Assembly: GCA_025146925.1 (NCBI GenBank)
Contig: CP102260.1
Coordinates: 697,001 to 761,000 of the forward strand
DNA from: [Bacteroides] pectinophilus
GTDB taxonomy: Bacteria > Bacillota > Clostridia > Lachnospirales > Lachnospiraceae
Length of the DNA: 64,000 nt
Direction of reading: 5' to 3'
Position 1 is the first letter of the stretch. Each line of letters starts with the position of its first letter. This document shows positions 36,237-45,274 of this stretch, piece by piece. Under the pieces are notes generated by a model. It ran no database searches. It was not told where the DNA came from and saw only the letters and a program-made list of their open reading frames with translations. The translations under genes and the position numbers were made by a program.

Positions 36237-37954
36237 AAAAATATGTCCAATACATAAAGCCGTATGCTGCATATTATTTTACAGGGCCATTGTTTATGAT
36301 TGTTGAGGTCGTCGGTGATATTATGCTTCCGTGGCTTCTGGCAAGGATTATAAATGTCGGAGTTATGAATCATGATATTGGGTACATAGTCAGAACAGGA
36401 ATCATGATGGTAATCATAGCAGTATTTATGGCAGTTGGAGGTGTAGGAGGAGCATTCTTTGCGGCAAGGGCAGCAATGAATACAGGGACAGACCTGCGAA
36501 TGGCTTTATTTGAAAAAATCCAGAAGTTCTCTTTTAAGAATATTGATGATTTCAGCACGGGTTCACTTGTTACACGTCTTACCAATGACATTACGCAGAT
36601 ACAGAATATGATAATGCAGACATTGAGAACATGCCTAAGGTCACCGGGAATACTTATAGGAGCCGTTATCATGGCATTTGTTATGAGTCCGGGGCTTGCA
36701 ATGATACTTATTGTTGTAATTCCGGTTATAGTGTGTGTGGTAGCCGTAATCATGAAGCTGGCGTTTCCGAGATTTGACAGAATGCAGACGAAGCTTGATA
36801 ATCTGAATTCATGTATTCAGGAGATGCTTGTTAATATCAGAGTAATAAAGTCATTTGTCAGGGGAGAGTATGAGGAGGCTAAGTTTGACAGCCGCAATGA
36901 GCAGTTATGCGAATCGACAGTAAGGGCAATGAGGACTGTTATAGTCATGGCACCTGCAATGGCACTTATAATGAATATGGCAATAGTGGCTGTTATGTGG
37001 AAGGGTGGCAATATGATTATCGCAGGACATATGCCTGTCGGCAATCTTACCGCATTTATCAATTATATGACACAGATATTGTCAAGCCTTACAATGCTTT
37101 CAATGGTATTCCTTAACAGTACAAGAGCAGTGGCATCACTTAAGAGAATAGATGAAGTTATGCAGGCTGACATAGACCTTACGGATGATGCTGCTGCGAT
37201 GAAGGATAAGAAAGTATTATGTGGGGATGTTGAATTCAAAAATGTTTTCTTCAGATATTATAAAAACTCGGAAGAATGGGTGCTGGATAATATAAGCTTT
37301 CACCTTAAGAGCGGACAGAAAATGGGAATTATAGGTTCCACGGGCTGCGGCAAGAGTACACTGGTGTCGCTTATTGCCAGACTTTACGATGCTGACAGCG
37401 GAAGTGTGCTTATTGACGGAACTGATGTCAGGGAATATTCACTTAAGAATCTGAGAGACGGTGTAGGAATGGTGCTGCAGAATAATGTACTTTTTTCCGG
37501 AGACATTGCAGATAATCTGAGGTGGGGCGACGCAGATGCCACGGATGAGCAGATAAGGCAGGCAGCATCAGCGGCACAGGCGGATGAATTTGTAAATGAT
37601 TTTGCTGACGGATATGCAGCACAGCTCGGACAGGGCGGGTGCAACGTATCAGGCGGACAGAAGCAGAGGCTTTGTATAGCAAGGGCACTGCTTAAAAAGC
37701 CAAAGATTTTGATACTTGATGATTCGACAAGTGCAGTAGATACTGCAACAGAGAGAAAGATAAATGCAGCACTTGAAGAACAGCTTGCAGGGTGTACAAC
37801 TATTACGGTATCACAGAGGATATCATCAATAATGCATGCAGATGTAATTCTTGTAATGGATAACGGCAGGGTTATTGATATGGGAACGCATGAACAGCTC
37901 CTTGCAGGTTGTACACTTTACAGGGAGATATATGATTTGCAGACAAATTCGTAA
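36233..37954 (+). CDS. ABC exporter half-transporter, degenerate-site subunit
   Basis: A 573-aa protein with an N-terminal six-helix membrane domain and a C-terminal ATPase: Walker A GSTGCGKST, signature VSGGQKQRL, Walker B ILILDDSTSAVD. The residue after the Walker B Asp is Asp instead of the catalytic Glu, and the switch histidine is Gln (VSQRISS). This is the degenerate half of heterodimeric exporters such as BmrC/BmrD or TM287/288. The start is TTG 36233 behind GGGAGG, overlapping the marR stop. The partner subunit follows after the repeat at 37966-38202. Drugs or lipids are likely substrates. Confidence 0.9.
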   Translation: MKKYVQYIKPYAAYYFTGPLFMIVEVVGDIMLPWLLARIINVGVMNHDIGYIVRTGIMMVIIAVFMAVGGVGGAFFAARAAMNTGTDLRMALFEKIQKFSFKNIDDFSTGSLVTRLTNDITQIQNMIMQTLRTCLRSPGILIGAVIMAFVMSPGLAMILIVVIPVIVCVVAVIMKLAFPRFDRMQTKLDNLNSCIQEMLVNIRVIKSFVRGEYEEAKFDSRNEQLCESTVRAMRTVIVMAPAMALIMNMAIVAVMWKGGNMIIAGHMPVGNLTAFINYMTQILSSLTMLSMVFLNSTRAVASLKRIDEVMQADIDLTDDAAAMKDKKVLCGDVEFKNVFFRYYKNSEEWVLDNISFHLKSGQKMGIIGSTGCGKSTLVSLIARLYDADSGSVLIDGTDVREYSLKNLRDGVGMVLQNNVLFSGDIADNLRWGDADATDEQIRQAASAAQADEFVNDFADGYAAQLGQGGCNVSGGQKQRLCIARALLKKPKILILDDSTSAVDTATERKINAALEEQLAGCTTITVSQRISSIMHADVILVMDNGRVIDMGTHEQLLAGCTLYREIYDLQTNS

Positions 37955-37965
37955 TCTTTACCTGC

Positions 37966-38114
37966 GGAATGGAGGATAGTGTGAAAAATCAGCCTGATAT
38001 CTGATTTTTCACACAGCTATTTGTGCCGCAGGCGCCACAAATAGCATCTATCGCAGAGCCAAATCTGACATTTGGCTCGCGGTTCCTCCGGCACTTTGTG
38101 CCTGCGGAATGGAG
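37966..38114 (+). repeat. Structured intergenic repeat, long type (copy C1)
   Basis: GGAATGGAG at 37966-37974 recurs at 38106-38114, a 140-bp period. Hairpin 1 is GTGTGAAAAATCAG / CTGATTTTTCACAC (37979-38014); hairpin 2 matches copy A; hairpin 3 is GAGCCAAAT / ATTTGGCTC. Compared with copy A, both hairpins 1 and 3 carry paired base changes that keep the stems intact. It starts 11 bases after the stop of the upstream ABC gene. Confidence 0.9.
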
Positions 38115-38202
38115 GATAGTGTGAAAAATAAGATTTTTCACACGCAGGATTTGTGCTTGCACACAAACCTGATATGCGCAAAAAGCAGCGCTTGAATGGA
38201 GG
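38106..38202 (+). repeat. Structured intergenic repeat, short type (copy C2, fused to C1)
   Basis: It shares the central GGAATGGAG with C1. GTGTGAAAAAT / ATTTTTCACAC with a three-base loop, then GCAGG.TTTGTG / CACAAA.CCTG, and the tail ending GAATGGAGG, which is the ribosome binding site of the second ABC gene. It is the same type as copy B, with paired changes in the second stem (AAG/CTT in B, AGG/CCT here). Confidence 0.88.
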
Positions 38203-38207
38203 ATAAT

Positions 38208-40037
38208 ATGGCAGGACCATCAGGAATACCGGGAATGCGCGGACCCGGAGGAGGCGGACGTGCCAATATGCGCGCCAAGGCTGAGAGACCGAAGAATATG
38301 AAGAATACTATACTCAGGCTTTTGGGATATATGTCGGAGACAAAGGCACAGCTCATTGTGGCACTTATTGCATCTATGTTGAGCACACTTTGCAATCTGG
38401 CAGCTTCTTACATGATAAGACCTATAATTAATACATACATACTTCCGGTTGATGGAAGCAGCGGTAATCCACAGGGACTTTTTATGGCGGTATGTGTTAT
38501 GGCAGTTGTGTACGCAGGTTCATTCGTGGGGATGTATATACAGATGAGGCTTATGCTCAGTGTGTCACAGTCGGCATTGCGCAGGATGAGGCATGATCTT
38601 TTTACACATATGAAGGATATGCCGGTGCGTTTTTTTGATACTAACAGCAATGGTGACCTTATGAGCCGTTATACCAATGATATTGATGCTGTAGGAGAGA
38701 TGATGAACAATACGATAGTCCAGTTCATTGCAGGAATTATGACACTCATAGGCACTCTTTCAATGATGATATATACGAATATATGGCTTGCACTTGTTAC
38801 GTTTGTGATGACACCGGTCATGATTAAGGCAGGCAGATTCCTTATTAAGAGAAGCCGCAGATATTATGCGATGCAGCAGGAATCAATAGGACGCCTTAAC
38901 GGCTATATCGAGGAGACGATAACGGGGCAGAAGGTAGTAAAAGTATTTAATCATGAGGAGAAGGCTATAGAAGAATTCAGGGAATATAATAATGACCTTA
39001 AGGATAAGCAGATAAATGCACAGTTCTTCGGCGGAATTATGGGACCGGTTGTAGGTAATCTCGGTCAGGTTAATTATTCGCTTACGGCAATGCTGGGAGG
39101 AATATTCTGTGTACTTAAGGGATTTGATGTGGGAGGTGTGACAATATTTGTCACATATGCGAGACAGTTTTCAAGACCGGTCAATGAACTGTCTTCACAG
39201 ATGAATACGATATTTTCAGCACTTGCAGGTGCAGAGAGAGTCTTTGGTGTTATGGATATGGATACGGAAGCGGTATCCGGGAGAACTGGGGAGATAATGC
39301 CGGTCCGCGGTGATATTGAGTTCAGGGATGTCACATTTGGGTATAATCCCGACAGGATTATTCTTAAAGATATCTCACTTAAGGCTTCTAAAGGGCAGAA
39401 GATAGCATTTGTCGGTTCTACCGGAGCGGGTAAGACAACGATTACCAATCTGCTTACAAGATTCTATGAGATTCAGAGCGGGCTTATAACGATAGACGGA
39501 CGTGATATAAGGACGATTGATAAGGATGAACTCAGGAAAAATATAGCTCTCGTACTCCAGGACACACATCTGTTCACAGGTACGGTTATGGAGAATATCA
39601 GATACGGAAGACCTGATGCCACGGATGATGAAGTAAGGCAGGCTGCGATGACAGCCAATGCTGATTACTTTATCAACCGTCTTGAAAACGGTTATGATAC
39701 GATGCTTGAAAAGGACGGTTCCAACTTAAGCCAGGGGCAGAGGCAGCTCCTCAATATAGCAAGGGCGGCACTGTCCAAGGCACCGATACTCATACTTGAT
39801 GAAGCAACAAGCTCGGTAGATACAAGAACTGAAAGGCAGATTCAGGATGCAATGGACAGACTGATGGCTGAACGTACAACATTTGTTATTGCACACAGAC
39901 TGTCGACAATCCGTAATTCTGATTCCATAATAGTACTTGAACATGGTAGTATAATAGAAAAAGGCACACATGAGCAGCTTCTTGCAAATCACAGCAGATA
40001 TTATGAGCTGTATACAGGCAGGGCGGTTCTGGGATAA
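38208..40037 (+). CDS. ABC exporter half-transporter, catalytic subunit
   Basis: A 609-aa partner of the gene at 36233-37954. A Gly/Pro-rich cytosolic leader (GPSGIPGMRGPGGGGR) precedes the six-helix membrane domain; the ATPase has Walker A GSTGAGKTT, signature LSQGQRQLL, Walker B ILILDEATSSVD with the catalytic Glu, and the switch His (IAHRLST). It therefore supplies the functional hydrolysis residues. The start is ATG 38208 after GGAGG from repeat copy C2; an ATG at 38196 is inside that site. Confidence 0.92.
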   Translation: MAGPSGIPGMRGPGGGGRANMRAKAERPKNMKNTILRLLGYMSETKAQLIVALIASMLSTLCNLAASYMIRPIINTYILPVDGSSGNPQGLFMAVCVMAVVYAGSFVGMYIQMRLMLSVSQSALRRMRHDLFTHMKDMPVRFFDTNSNGDLMSRYTNDIDAVGEMMNNTIVQFIAGIMTLIGTLSMMIYTNIWLALVTFVMTPVMIKAGRFLIKRSRRYYAMQQESIGRLNGYIEETITGQKVVKVFNHEEKAIEEFREYNNDLKDKQINAQFFGGIMGPVVGNLGQVNYSLTAMLGGIFCVLKGFDVGGVTIFVTYARQFSRPVNELSSQMNTIFSALAGAERVFGVMDMDTEAVSGRTGEIMPVRGDIEFRDVTFGYNPDRIILKDISLKASKGQKIAFVGSTGAGKTTITNLLTRFYEIQSGLITIDGRDIRTIDKDELRKNIALVLQDTHLFTGTVMENIRYGRPDATDDEVRQAAMTANADYFINRLENGYDTMLEKDGSNLSQGQRQLLNIARAALSKAPILILDEATSSVDTRTERQIQDAMDRLMAERTTFVIAHRLSTIRNSDSIIVLEHGSIIEKGTHEQLLANHSRYYELYTGRAVLG

Positions 40038-40100
40038 AGTGCTATAAGTCTATAGCTATAGGTTATTGGTAATATTTTACAGGATTGGAGCTGGATTAAG

Positions 40101-41273
40101 ATGAGTCCATATATAATAGCGCTTAGAACGGCGTATATAGCATTCCCTTTTGTCGCGCTTGCACTTACATTTCCGTACGTGCTCTATCAGTATCACAAGT
40201 ACGGCAGCCTTATGGCATACAGGATTGTAGTTGTGTATACCTTCTGGTTTTACGTACTGTGTATGTGTTTTCTTGTGTCACTGCCGCTTCCGACATTTGA
40301 GGAGGTAAGCCGGATGACTGATAACATGGTGCGCCTTGTGCCATTCCAGTTTCTTACAGACATAAGACATGAGGCAGATATAGCAGTCGCGGGATGGGAT
40401 CTGCAGACACTTAGTGCAGTGGTACATACACAGACATTTTTTGAGGTTGTTGCGAATATAGTAATGATGATTCCGTTCGGAATATATCTGCATTATTATT
40501 TCAGGCAGAGCTGGCCTAAGGTCATGGTGCTTGGTTTCTGCATGAGCCTTTTCTTTGAGGTATCACAGATTACGGCACTTTTTGGCATATACCCGAGACC
40601 ATACAGGTACTTTGATGTGGATGACCTTATATGTAATACGGCGGGAGCGGTGGCAGGCTCATGGATTACGCCGCTGTGTACATTTTTCCTTCCGAAGAGG
40701 GAGAAGCTCGATGAGCTGTCATATGAGAGAGGCAGGAATGTAACCTTCTTAAGGAGACTTACAGGAATGATTGTGGATATGGGCGTGACGGCTGTTGCCT
40801 GCGTTGTGCTTTATTACCTTATTAAGAATTCGACGCATATAGTTGAGCCGGGATCGGACCTCTACACCAGATGCGTATTTCTGTTCAAAATATATATCGT
40901 CTGGGTACTTGCATATTTTTGTGTTGTGCCTGCGGTAAGCGGAGGAATGACGGCCGGAAGACACATAGTCGGACTGAGGCTTGTTAATGATGACGGAAGC
41001 AGGGCTAATCCTTTGCGGATAATGATAAGGCAGATGATAGTGTACTATGTTGTAATGCCGGCACCGGGATATGCATTCCTGTCATATGTGATACTGTCAT
41101 ACTACCCTTCGGGCTGGCAGCGTATAGCATGTGTATGGGCGATATGTCTGTTCATGCTGATAATGCTTCTGTATATATGTGATATTTTTGTAAATACACT
41201 CGCAAGACATAACAAACTGTTTTATGACAGATTGTCAGGCACAAAGTATATTTCATTCAGGACACATGAGTAA
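40101..41273 (+). CDS. VanZ-RDD fusion membrane protein
   Basis: A 390-aa integral membrane protein. The N-terminal half is VanZ-like (LPLPTFEEV, VPFQFLTDI, MIPFGIYLHYYF, YFDVDDLICNTAGAVAG), the family that gives low-level teicoplanin resistance in enterococci. The C-terminal half is an RDD domain (MIVDMGVTAVACVVLY, GMTAGRHIVGLRLVNDDG). The fusion occurs in Firmicutes. It follows the ABC exporter by 63 bases and may be part of the same operon. The function is unknown; glycopeptide resistance should not be assumed. Confidence 0.85.
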   Translation: MSPYIIALRTAYIAFPFVALALTFPYVLYQYHKYGSLMAYRIVVVYTFWFYVLCMCFLVSLPLPTFEEVSRMTDNMVRLVPFQFLTDIRHEADIAVAGWDLQTLSAVVHTQTFFEVVANIVMMIPFGIYLHYYFRQSWPKVMVLGFCMSLFFEVSQITALFGIYPRPYRYFDVDDLICNTAGAVAGSWITPLCTFFLPKREKLDELSYERGRNVTFLRRLTGMIVDMGVTAVACVVLYYLIKNSTHIVEPGSDLYTRCVFLFKIYIVWVLAYFCVVPAVSGGMTAGRHIVGLRLVNDDGSRANPLRIMIRQMIVYYVVMPAPGYAFLSYVILSYYPSGWQRIACVWAICLFMLIMLLYICDIFVNTLARHNKLFYDRLSGTKYISFRTHE

Positions 41274-41320
41274 AAATGCTGTCAAATAAGGAGAATAGTG
41301 TGCCATAATTTGATAATATA

Positions 41321-41348
41321 TTGACAATAAGAACCGTAAAGTTAAAAT
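41321..41348 (+). promoter_or_regulatory. Promoter for the sugar-isomerase operon
   Basis: TTGACA at 41321-41326 and TAAAAT at 41343-41348, spaced 16 bases. A GGGGG...CCCCC hairpin (about 41369-41400) lies in the leader. I see no clear cre site. Confidence 0.6.
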
Positions 41349-41435
41349 GAACTTATAAAGATAATTACGGGGGAAAAGCATCTCAAGGCATTGCCCCCCG
41401 GACGTTGCAGAAGCATCTGCGGAATTGGAGTGGGT

Positions 41436-42080
41436 ATGATTTTTAACAGTGTAGGTTCGCAGCAATTCAGGCAGTATGGCAGGGTTATTACGGAATACGA
41501 TCTGACAGATATTCTTGAGCGCATGGAGCAGACCCCGCTGCCTGAGGATGTGGTGTATGTGCGTAAGGACGCATATCTTGAGGAAAGCCATCTTTACAGT
41601 GAGATGAAGAGCAGAATGTATGGGGAGAGCAATATCCAGTTCGGGTATTGCAATGGACATAACGATAAGCTTAATGCACTTGAGTATCACAGAAGCTCAG
41701 AGGTGAATATAGCAGTCACGGATATGATTCTTCTGCTTGGCAGACAGCAGGATATTACGGATGAATTTACCTATGATACGTCTAAGGTTGAAGCATTCCT
41801 TGTCCCGGCAGGCACGGCGGTTGAGATATATGCGACAACACTGCACTATGCACCATGCGGAGTGGACGGTAACGGCTTTAAGTGCCTTGTTGTACTTCCG
41901 GACGGAACGAATGCAGAGCTTGGGGATAAGCATTGCAGCGGGGATGCATGCACGGAAGGTGAGGACAGGCTTCTTGCGGCAGCCAATAAGTGGCTTATAG
42001 CCCATGAGGATGCCGGAATAGACGGAGCATGGAACGGATTAAAGGGAAGCAATATATCAACAGGAGGATATCAGAGATGA
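41436..42080 (+). CDS. DUF4867 family protein
   Basis: A 214-aa cytosolic protein. A cupin-like middle section (FGYCNGHNDKLNALEYHRSSEVNIAVTDMILLLG, then AFLVPAGTAVEIYATTLHYAPC) gives it the look of a sugar-binding or epimerase-like beta barrel, and DUF4867 is commonly found beside sugar isomerases and kinases. It overlaps the isomerase start by four bases (ATGA), so the two are tightly coupled. The start at ATG 41436 follows TTGGAG. An inferred role is in processing the same sugar. Confidence 0.8.
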   Translation: MIFNSVGSQQFRQYGRVITEYDLTDILERMEQTPLPEDVVYVRKDAYLEESHLYSEMKSRMYGESNIQFGYCNGHNDKLNALEYHRSSEVNIAVTDMILLLGRQQDITDEFTYDTSKVEAFLVPAGTAVEIYATTLHYAPCGVDGNGFKCLVVLPDGTNAELGDKHCSGDACTEGEDRLLAAANKWLIAHEDAGIDGAWNGLKGSNISTGGYQR

Positions 42081-43558
42081 TTAACAACATGCCACAGTTA
42101 AAGATGGGAATTGTATCAGTAAGCAGAGACTGTTTTCCGATGACATTGTCAGCAACAAGAAGACAGAGAGTAGTTGAAGCATATAATGCAAAGTATGAGA
42201 CACAGACAGGGAAGATATATGAGTGCCCTACATGTGTTGAGAATGAGATACATATGAGAACAGCGCTTGCACAGCTTAAGGAAGCCGGCTGTAATGCTCT
42301 TGTAGTATACCTCGGTAATTTCGGACCTGAGACACCTGAGACACTTCTTGCAAAGGAGTTCGGCGGCCCTGTAATGTTTGTTGCGGCGGCAGAGGAGACA
42401 GGCAGTAATCTTGTACAGGGCAGGGGAGATGCATACTGCGGTATGCTTAACGCAAGCTATAATCTTAAGCTTCGCAATATCCGCGCATATATTCCTGAAT
42501 ATCCGGTAGGAACTGCTGACGAATGTGCAGATATGATTGCAGAGTTTGCCCCTCTTGCGAGGGCAGTCATAGGTCTTAACAGCCTCAAGATTATATCATT
42601 CGGCCCAAGACCGCAGGATTTCATTGCATGTAATGCACCTATAAAGCAGCTTTACAATCTCGGAGTTGAGATAGAGGAGAACTCAGAGCTTGATCTGTTT
42701 GAAAGCTTCAAGAAGCATGAAGGGGATGAGAGAATCCCTGAGATAGTTAAGGAGATGGAGACTGAACTTGGTGAGGGCAATAAGAAGCCTCAGATACTTC
42801 CTAAGCTTGCACAGTATGAGCTTACGCTTCTTGACTGGGTGGAGGCACACAGGGGCTCACGCGATTATGTGGCAATAGCAGGCAAGTGCTGGCCTGCATT
42901 CCAGACACAGTTCGGCTTTGTGCCATGTTATGTTAATTCAAGGCTTACTGCGAAGGGGATTCCGGTATCGTGTGAGGTTGATATATACGGTGCGCTCAGC
43001 GAATTCATCGGAACTGTTGTAAGCCGGGATACAGTAACACTTCTTGATATTAATAATTCGGTGCCTGAGGATCTGTATGATGAGGATATCAAGGGAAAAT
43101 TCCCTTATGAGCTTAAGGATACATTTATGGGCTTCCACTGCGGCAACACGGCAGCAGGCAAGCTTTCTTTCTGTGAGATGAAATACCAGATGATTATGGC
43201 ACGTTCTCTTCCTGAAGAATGTACGCAGGGAACTCTTGAGGGCGATATAGTTCCGGGCAATGTTACACTGTTCCGTCTCCAGAGTACGGCGGATGCACAG
43301 CTTCGTGCATATGTTGCACAGGGGGAGGTTCTTCCTGTGGCTACACGTTCATTCGGTGCAATCGGAATATTCGCGGTACCTCAGATGGGAAGGTTCTACA
43401 GACATGTGCTGATTGAGAAGAACTATCCTCATCATGCCGCAGTTGCATTCGGGCATTACGCAAAGACACTCTTCAACCTGTTCAGATATCTCGGAGTTGA
43501 GGATATAGGCTTTAATCAGCCGGCAGGAATGTTATATAAGACTGAGAATCCTTTCTAA
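42077..43558 (+). CDS. L-fucose/L-arabinose isomerase family protein
   Basis: A 493-aa aldose-ketose isomerase. The metal-binding residues expected in the FucI family are seen as Glu in SCEVDIYGAL (about residue 300), Asp in LLDINNS (about 322) and His in GFHCGNTAAG (about 353). It is roughly 100 residues shorter than E. coli FucI. Neighbours are DUF4867, an FGGY kinase and a transaldolase-like aldolase; fucose operons normally carry a fuculokinase and fuculose-phosphate aldolase, while here the kinase looks like xylulokinase. The substrate could be L-fucose, D-arabinose or another sugar. A strong AGGAGG precedes the start. Confidence 0.85.
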   Translation: MINNMPQLKMGIVSVSRDCFPMTLSATRRQRVVEAYNAKYETQTGKIYECPTCVENEIHMRTALAQLKEAGCNALVVYLGNFGPETPETLLAKEFGGPVMFVAAAEETGSNLVQGRGDAYCGMLNASYNLKLRNIRAYIPEYPVGTADECADMIAEFAPLARAVIGLNSLKIISFGPRPQDFIACNAPIKQLYNLGVEIEENSELDLFESFKKHEGDERIPEIVKEMETELGEGNKKPQILPKLAQYELTLLDWVEAHRGSRDYVAIAGKCWPAFQTQFGFVPCYVNSRLTAKGIPVSCEVDIYGALSEFIGTVVSRDTVTLLDINNSVPEDLYDEDIKGKFPYELKDTFMGFHCGNTAAGKLSFCEMKYQMIMARSLPEECTQGTLEGDIVPGNVTLFRLQSTADAQLRAYVAQGEVLPVATRSFGAIGIFAVPQMGRFYRHVLIEKNYPHHAAVAFGHYAKTLFNLFRYLGVEDIGFNQPAGMLYKTENPF

Positions 43559-43638
43559 ATAGCATTTGAATATAACATATGGATTTCTAAATTTGACACT
43601 GACAGGAAAATGTCAGGTGTTATGAAATGGAGGCGGCT

Positions 43639-45114
43639 ATGCGTTACATAGGTATAGATCTCGGAACATCAGCCGTAAAGCTTATATTAATGGGAGCTGA
43701 CGGAACGATATATAAAACCGTGTCAAAAGAATACCCGATAAGTTTTCCAAGACCGGGATGGTCGGAGCAGAATCCGTGTGACTGGTATGAGCAGACAAAA
43801 GCAGGGATAAGAGAACTGACAGAGGGAACAGACACCACGGACATAGCAGGAATGAGCTTTGGCGGGCAGATGCACGGACTGGTTATTCTGGATAAGGATG
43901 ATAATGTCATAAGACCGGCGATATTGTGGAATGACGGAAGAACTGATAAAGAATGTCAATACCTTAATAATGTGATTGGAAGGGATAAGCTCTCAGAATA
44001 TACAGCCAATATTGCATTTGCGGGCTTTACGGCACCTAAGCTGCTGTGGCTTAAGACCAATGAGCCTGATAATTTTGCCAGAATAAGCAAAATAATGCTT
44101 CCTAAGGATTATCTTGCATACAGGCTTACGGGAGTGCACTGCACGGATTATTCTGATGCATCGGGAATGCTCCTTCTTGATGTTAAGAACAGATGCTGGT
44201 CAGGGCAGATGCTCTCAATATGCGGAATAAGTATGGAGCAGATGCCTGCTCTCTATGAGAGCTATGAAAAAGTTGGGACACTCAGGGAAGCGGTTGCGGA
44301 AGAATTAGGACTTGCCAGAGATACAATAGTGGCAGCAGGTGCCGGTGACAACGCAGCGGCAGCAATAGGAACAGGCACTACCGGCAGCGGAAGATGTAAT
44401 ATATCACTCGGAACGTCAGGAACGATATTCATATCAAGTGACAGATTCAGTGTTGATGATAATAATGCACTGCATTCATTTGCACATGCTGACGGAAATT
44501 ACCATCTGATGGGATGCATGCTCTCGGCGGCTTCCTGTAACAAATGGTGGATGGATGGTATAATCGGAACTAAGGATTATTCAAAAGAGCAGGAACCGAT
44601 AACAGACGATATGCTGGGCAATAACCATGTGTATTTTCTTCCATATCTTATGGGAGAGCGTTCACCGCATAATGACCCTCATGCCAGAGGAACATTTACG
44701 GGACTTACAATGGATACGACAAGAACTGATATGACACAGGCTGTGCTTGAAGGTGTAGCGTTTGCAATACGTGATTCCTTTGAGGTAGCCGGGAAGCTGG
44801 GAATTAAGATTGACAGGACAACGATATGCGGAGGCGGTGCAAAGAGCCGCCTGTGGTGCAGAATAATTGCCAATGTACTTGGAATTGACGTTGATATGCC
44901 TGCGCTTGAGGAGGGTCCGTCACAGGGGGCAGCAATGCTTGCAATGGTGGCATGTAAGGAGTACGATAGTGTTAAGGCTGCCGTTGATGCAATCGTAAAG
45001 GTATCAGGTACGATACACCCTGACAAAGAGATTGCCGCAAGGTATGACAGACGATATAATGAATTTGCAGGAATATATCCTGCGTTAAAGAATGTGTTTG
45101 CATCATTGGCATAA
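43639..45114 (+). CDS. xylB: FGGY-family sugar kinase, xylulokinase type
   Basis: A 491-aa kinase with the FGGY N-terminal phosphate loop GIDLGTSAVKLILM, the substrate segments GWSEQNPCDWY and MSFGGQMHGLVIL (the GQMHG motif is typical of xylulokinases), and the C-terminal ATP site GGGAKSRLWCRIIANVLG. Product: xylulose-5-phosphate or a related ketose phosphate. The start is ATG 43639 after GGAGG; ATG 43627 lies in the binding site. It is 80 bases after the isomerase and probably in the same operon. Confidence 0.88.
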   Translation: MRYIGIDLGTSAVKLILMGADGTIYKTVSKEYPISFPRPGWSEQNPCDWYEQTKAGIRELTEGTDTTDIAGMSFGGQMHGLVILDKDDNVIRPAILWNDGRTDKECQYLNNVIGRDKLSEYTANIAFAGFTAPKLLWLKTNEPDNFARISKIMLPKDYLAYRLTGVHCTDYSDASGMLLLDVKNRCWSGQMLSICGISMEQMPALYESYEKVGTLREAVAEELGLARDTIVAAGAGDNAAAAIGTGTTGSGRCNISLGTSGTIFISSDRFSVDDNNALHSFAHADGNYHLMGCMLSAASCNKWWMDGIIGTKDYSKEQEPITDDMLGNNHVYFLPYLMGERSPHNDPHARGTFTGLTMDTTRTDMTQAVLEGVAFAIRDSFEVAGKLGIKIDRTTICGGGAKSRLWCRIIANVLGIDVDMPALEEGPSQGAAMLAMVACKEYDSVKAAVDAIVKVSGTIHPDKEIAARYDRRYNEFAGIYPALKNVFASLA

Positions 45115-45118
45115 TACG

Positions 45119-45268
45119 GGAATGGAGGTTAGTGTGAAAAATACAGATTGATATCTGATTTTTCACACAGCTATTTGTGCTACAGGCGCCACAAATAGCA
45201 TTTATCGCAGAGCCAAATCTGACATTTGGCTCGCGATTCCTCCGGCACTTTGTGCCTGCGGAATGGAG
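45119..45268 (+). repeat. Structured intergenic repeat, long type (copy D)
   Basis: It begins five bases after the xylB stop and ends in GGAATGGAG (45260-45268), the ribosome binding site of the transaldolase gene. Hairpin 1 is GTGTGAAAAATACAG / CTGATTTTTCACAC with a bulge; hairpin 2 (GCTATTTGTG / CACAAATAGC) and hairpin 3 (GAGCCAAAT / ATTTGGCTC) match copy C1. The loop of hairpin 2 differs, but the stem does not. Confidence 0.9.
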
Positions 45269-45274
45269 GTTATT

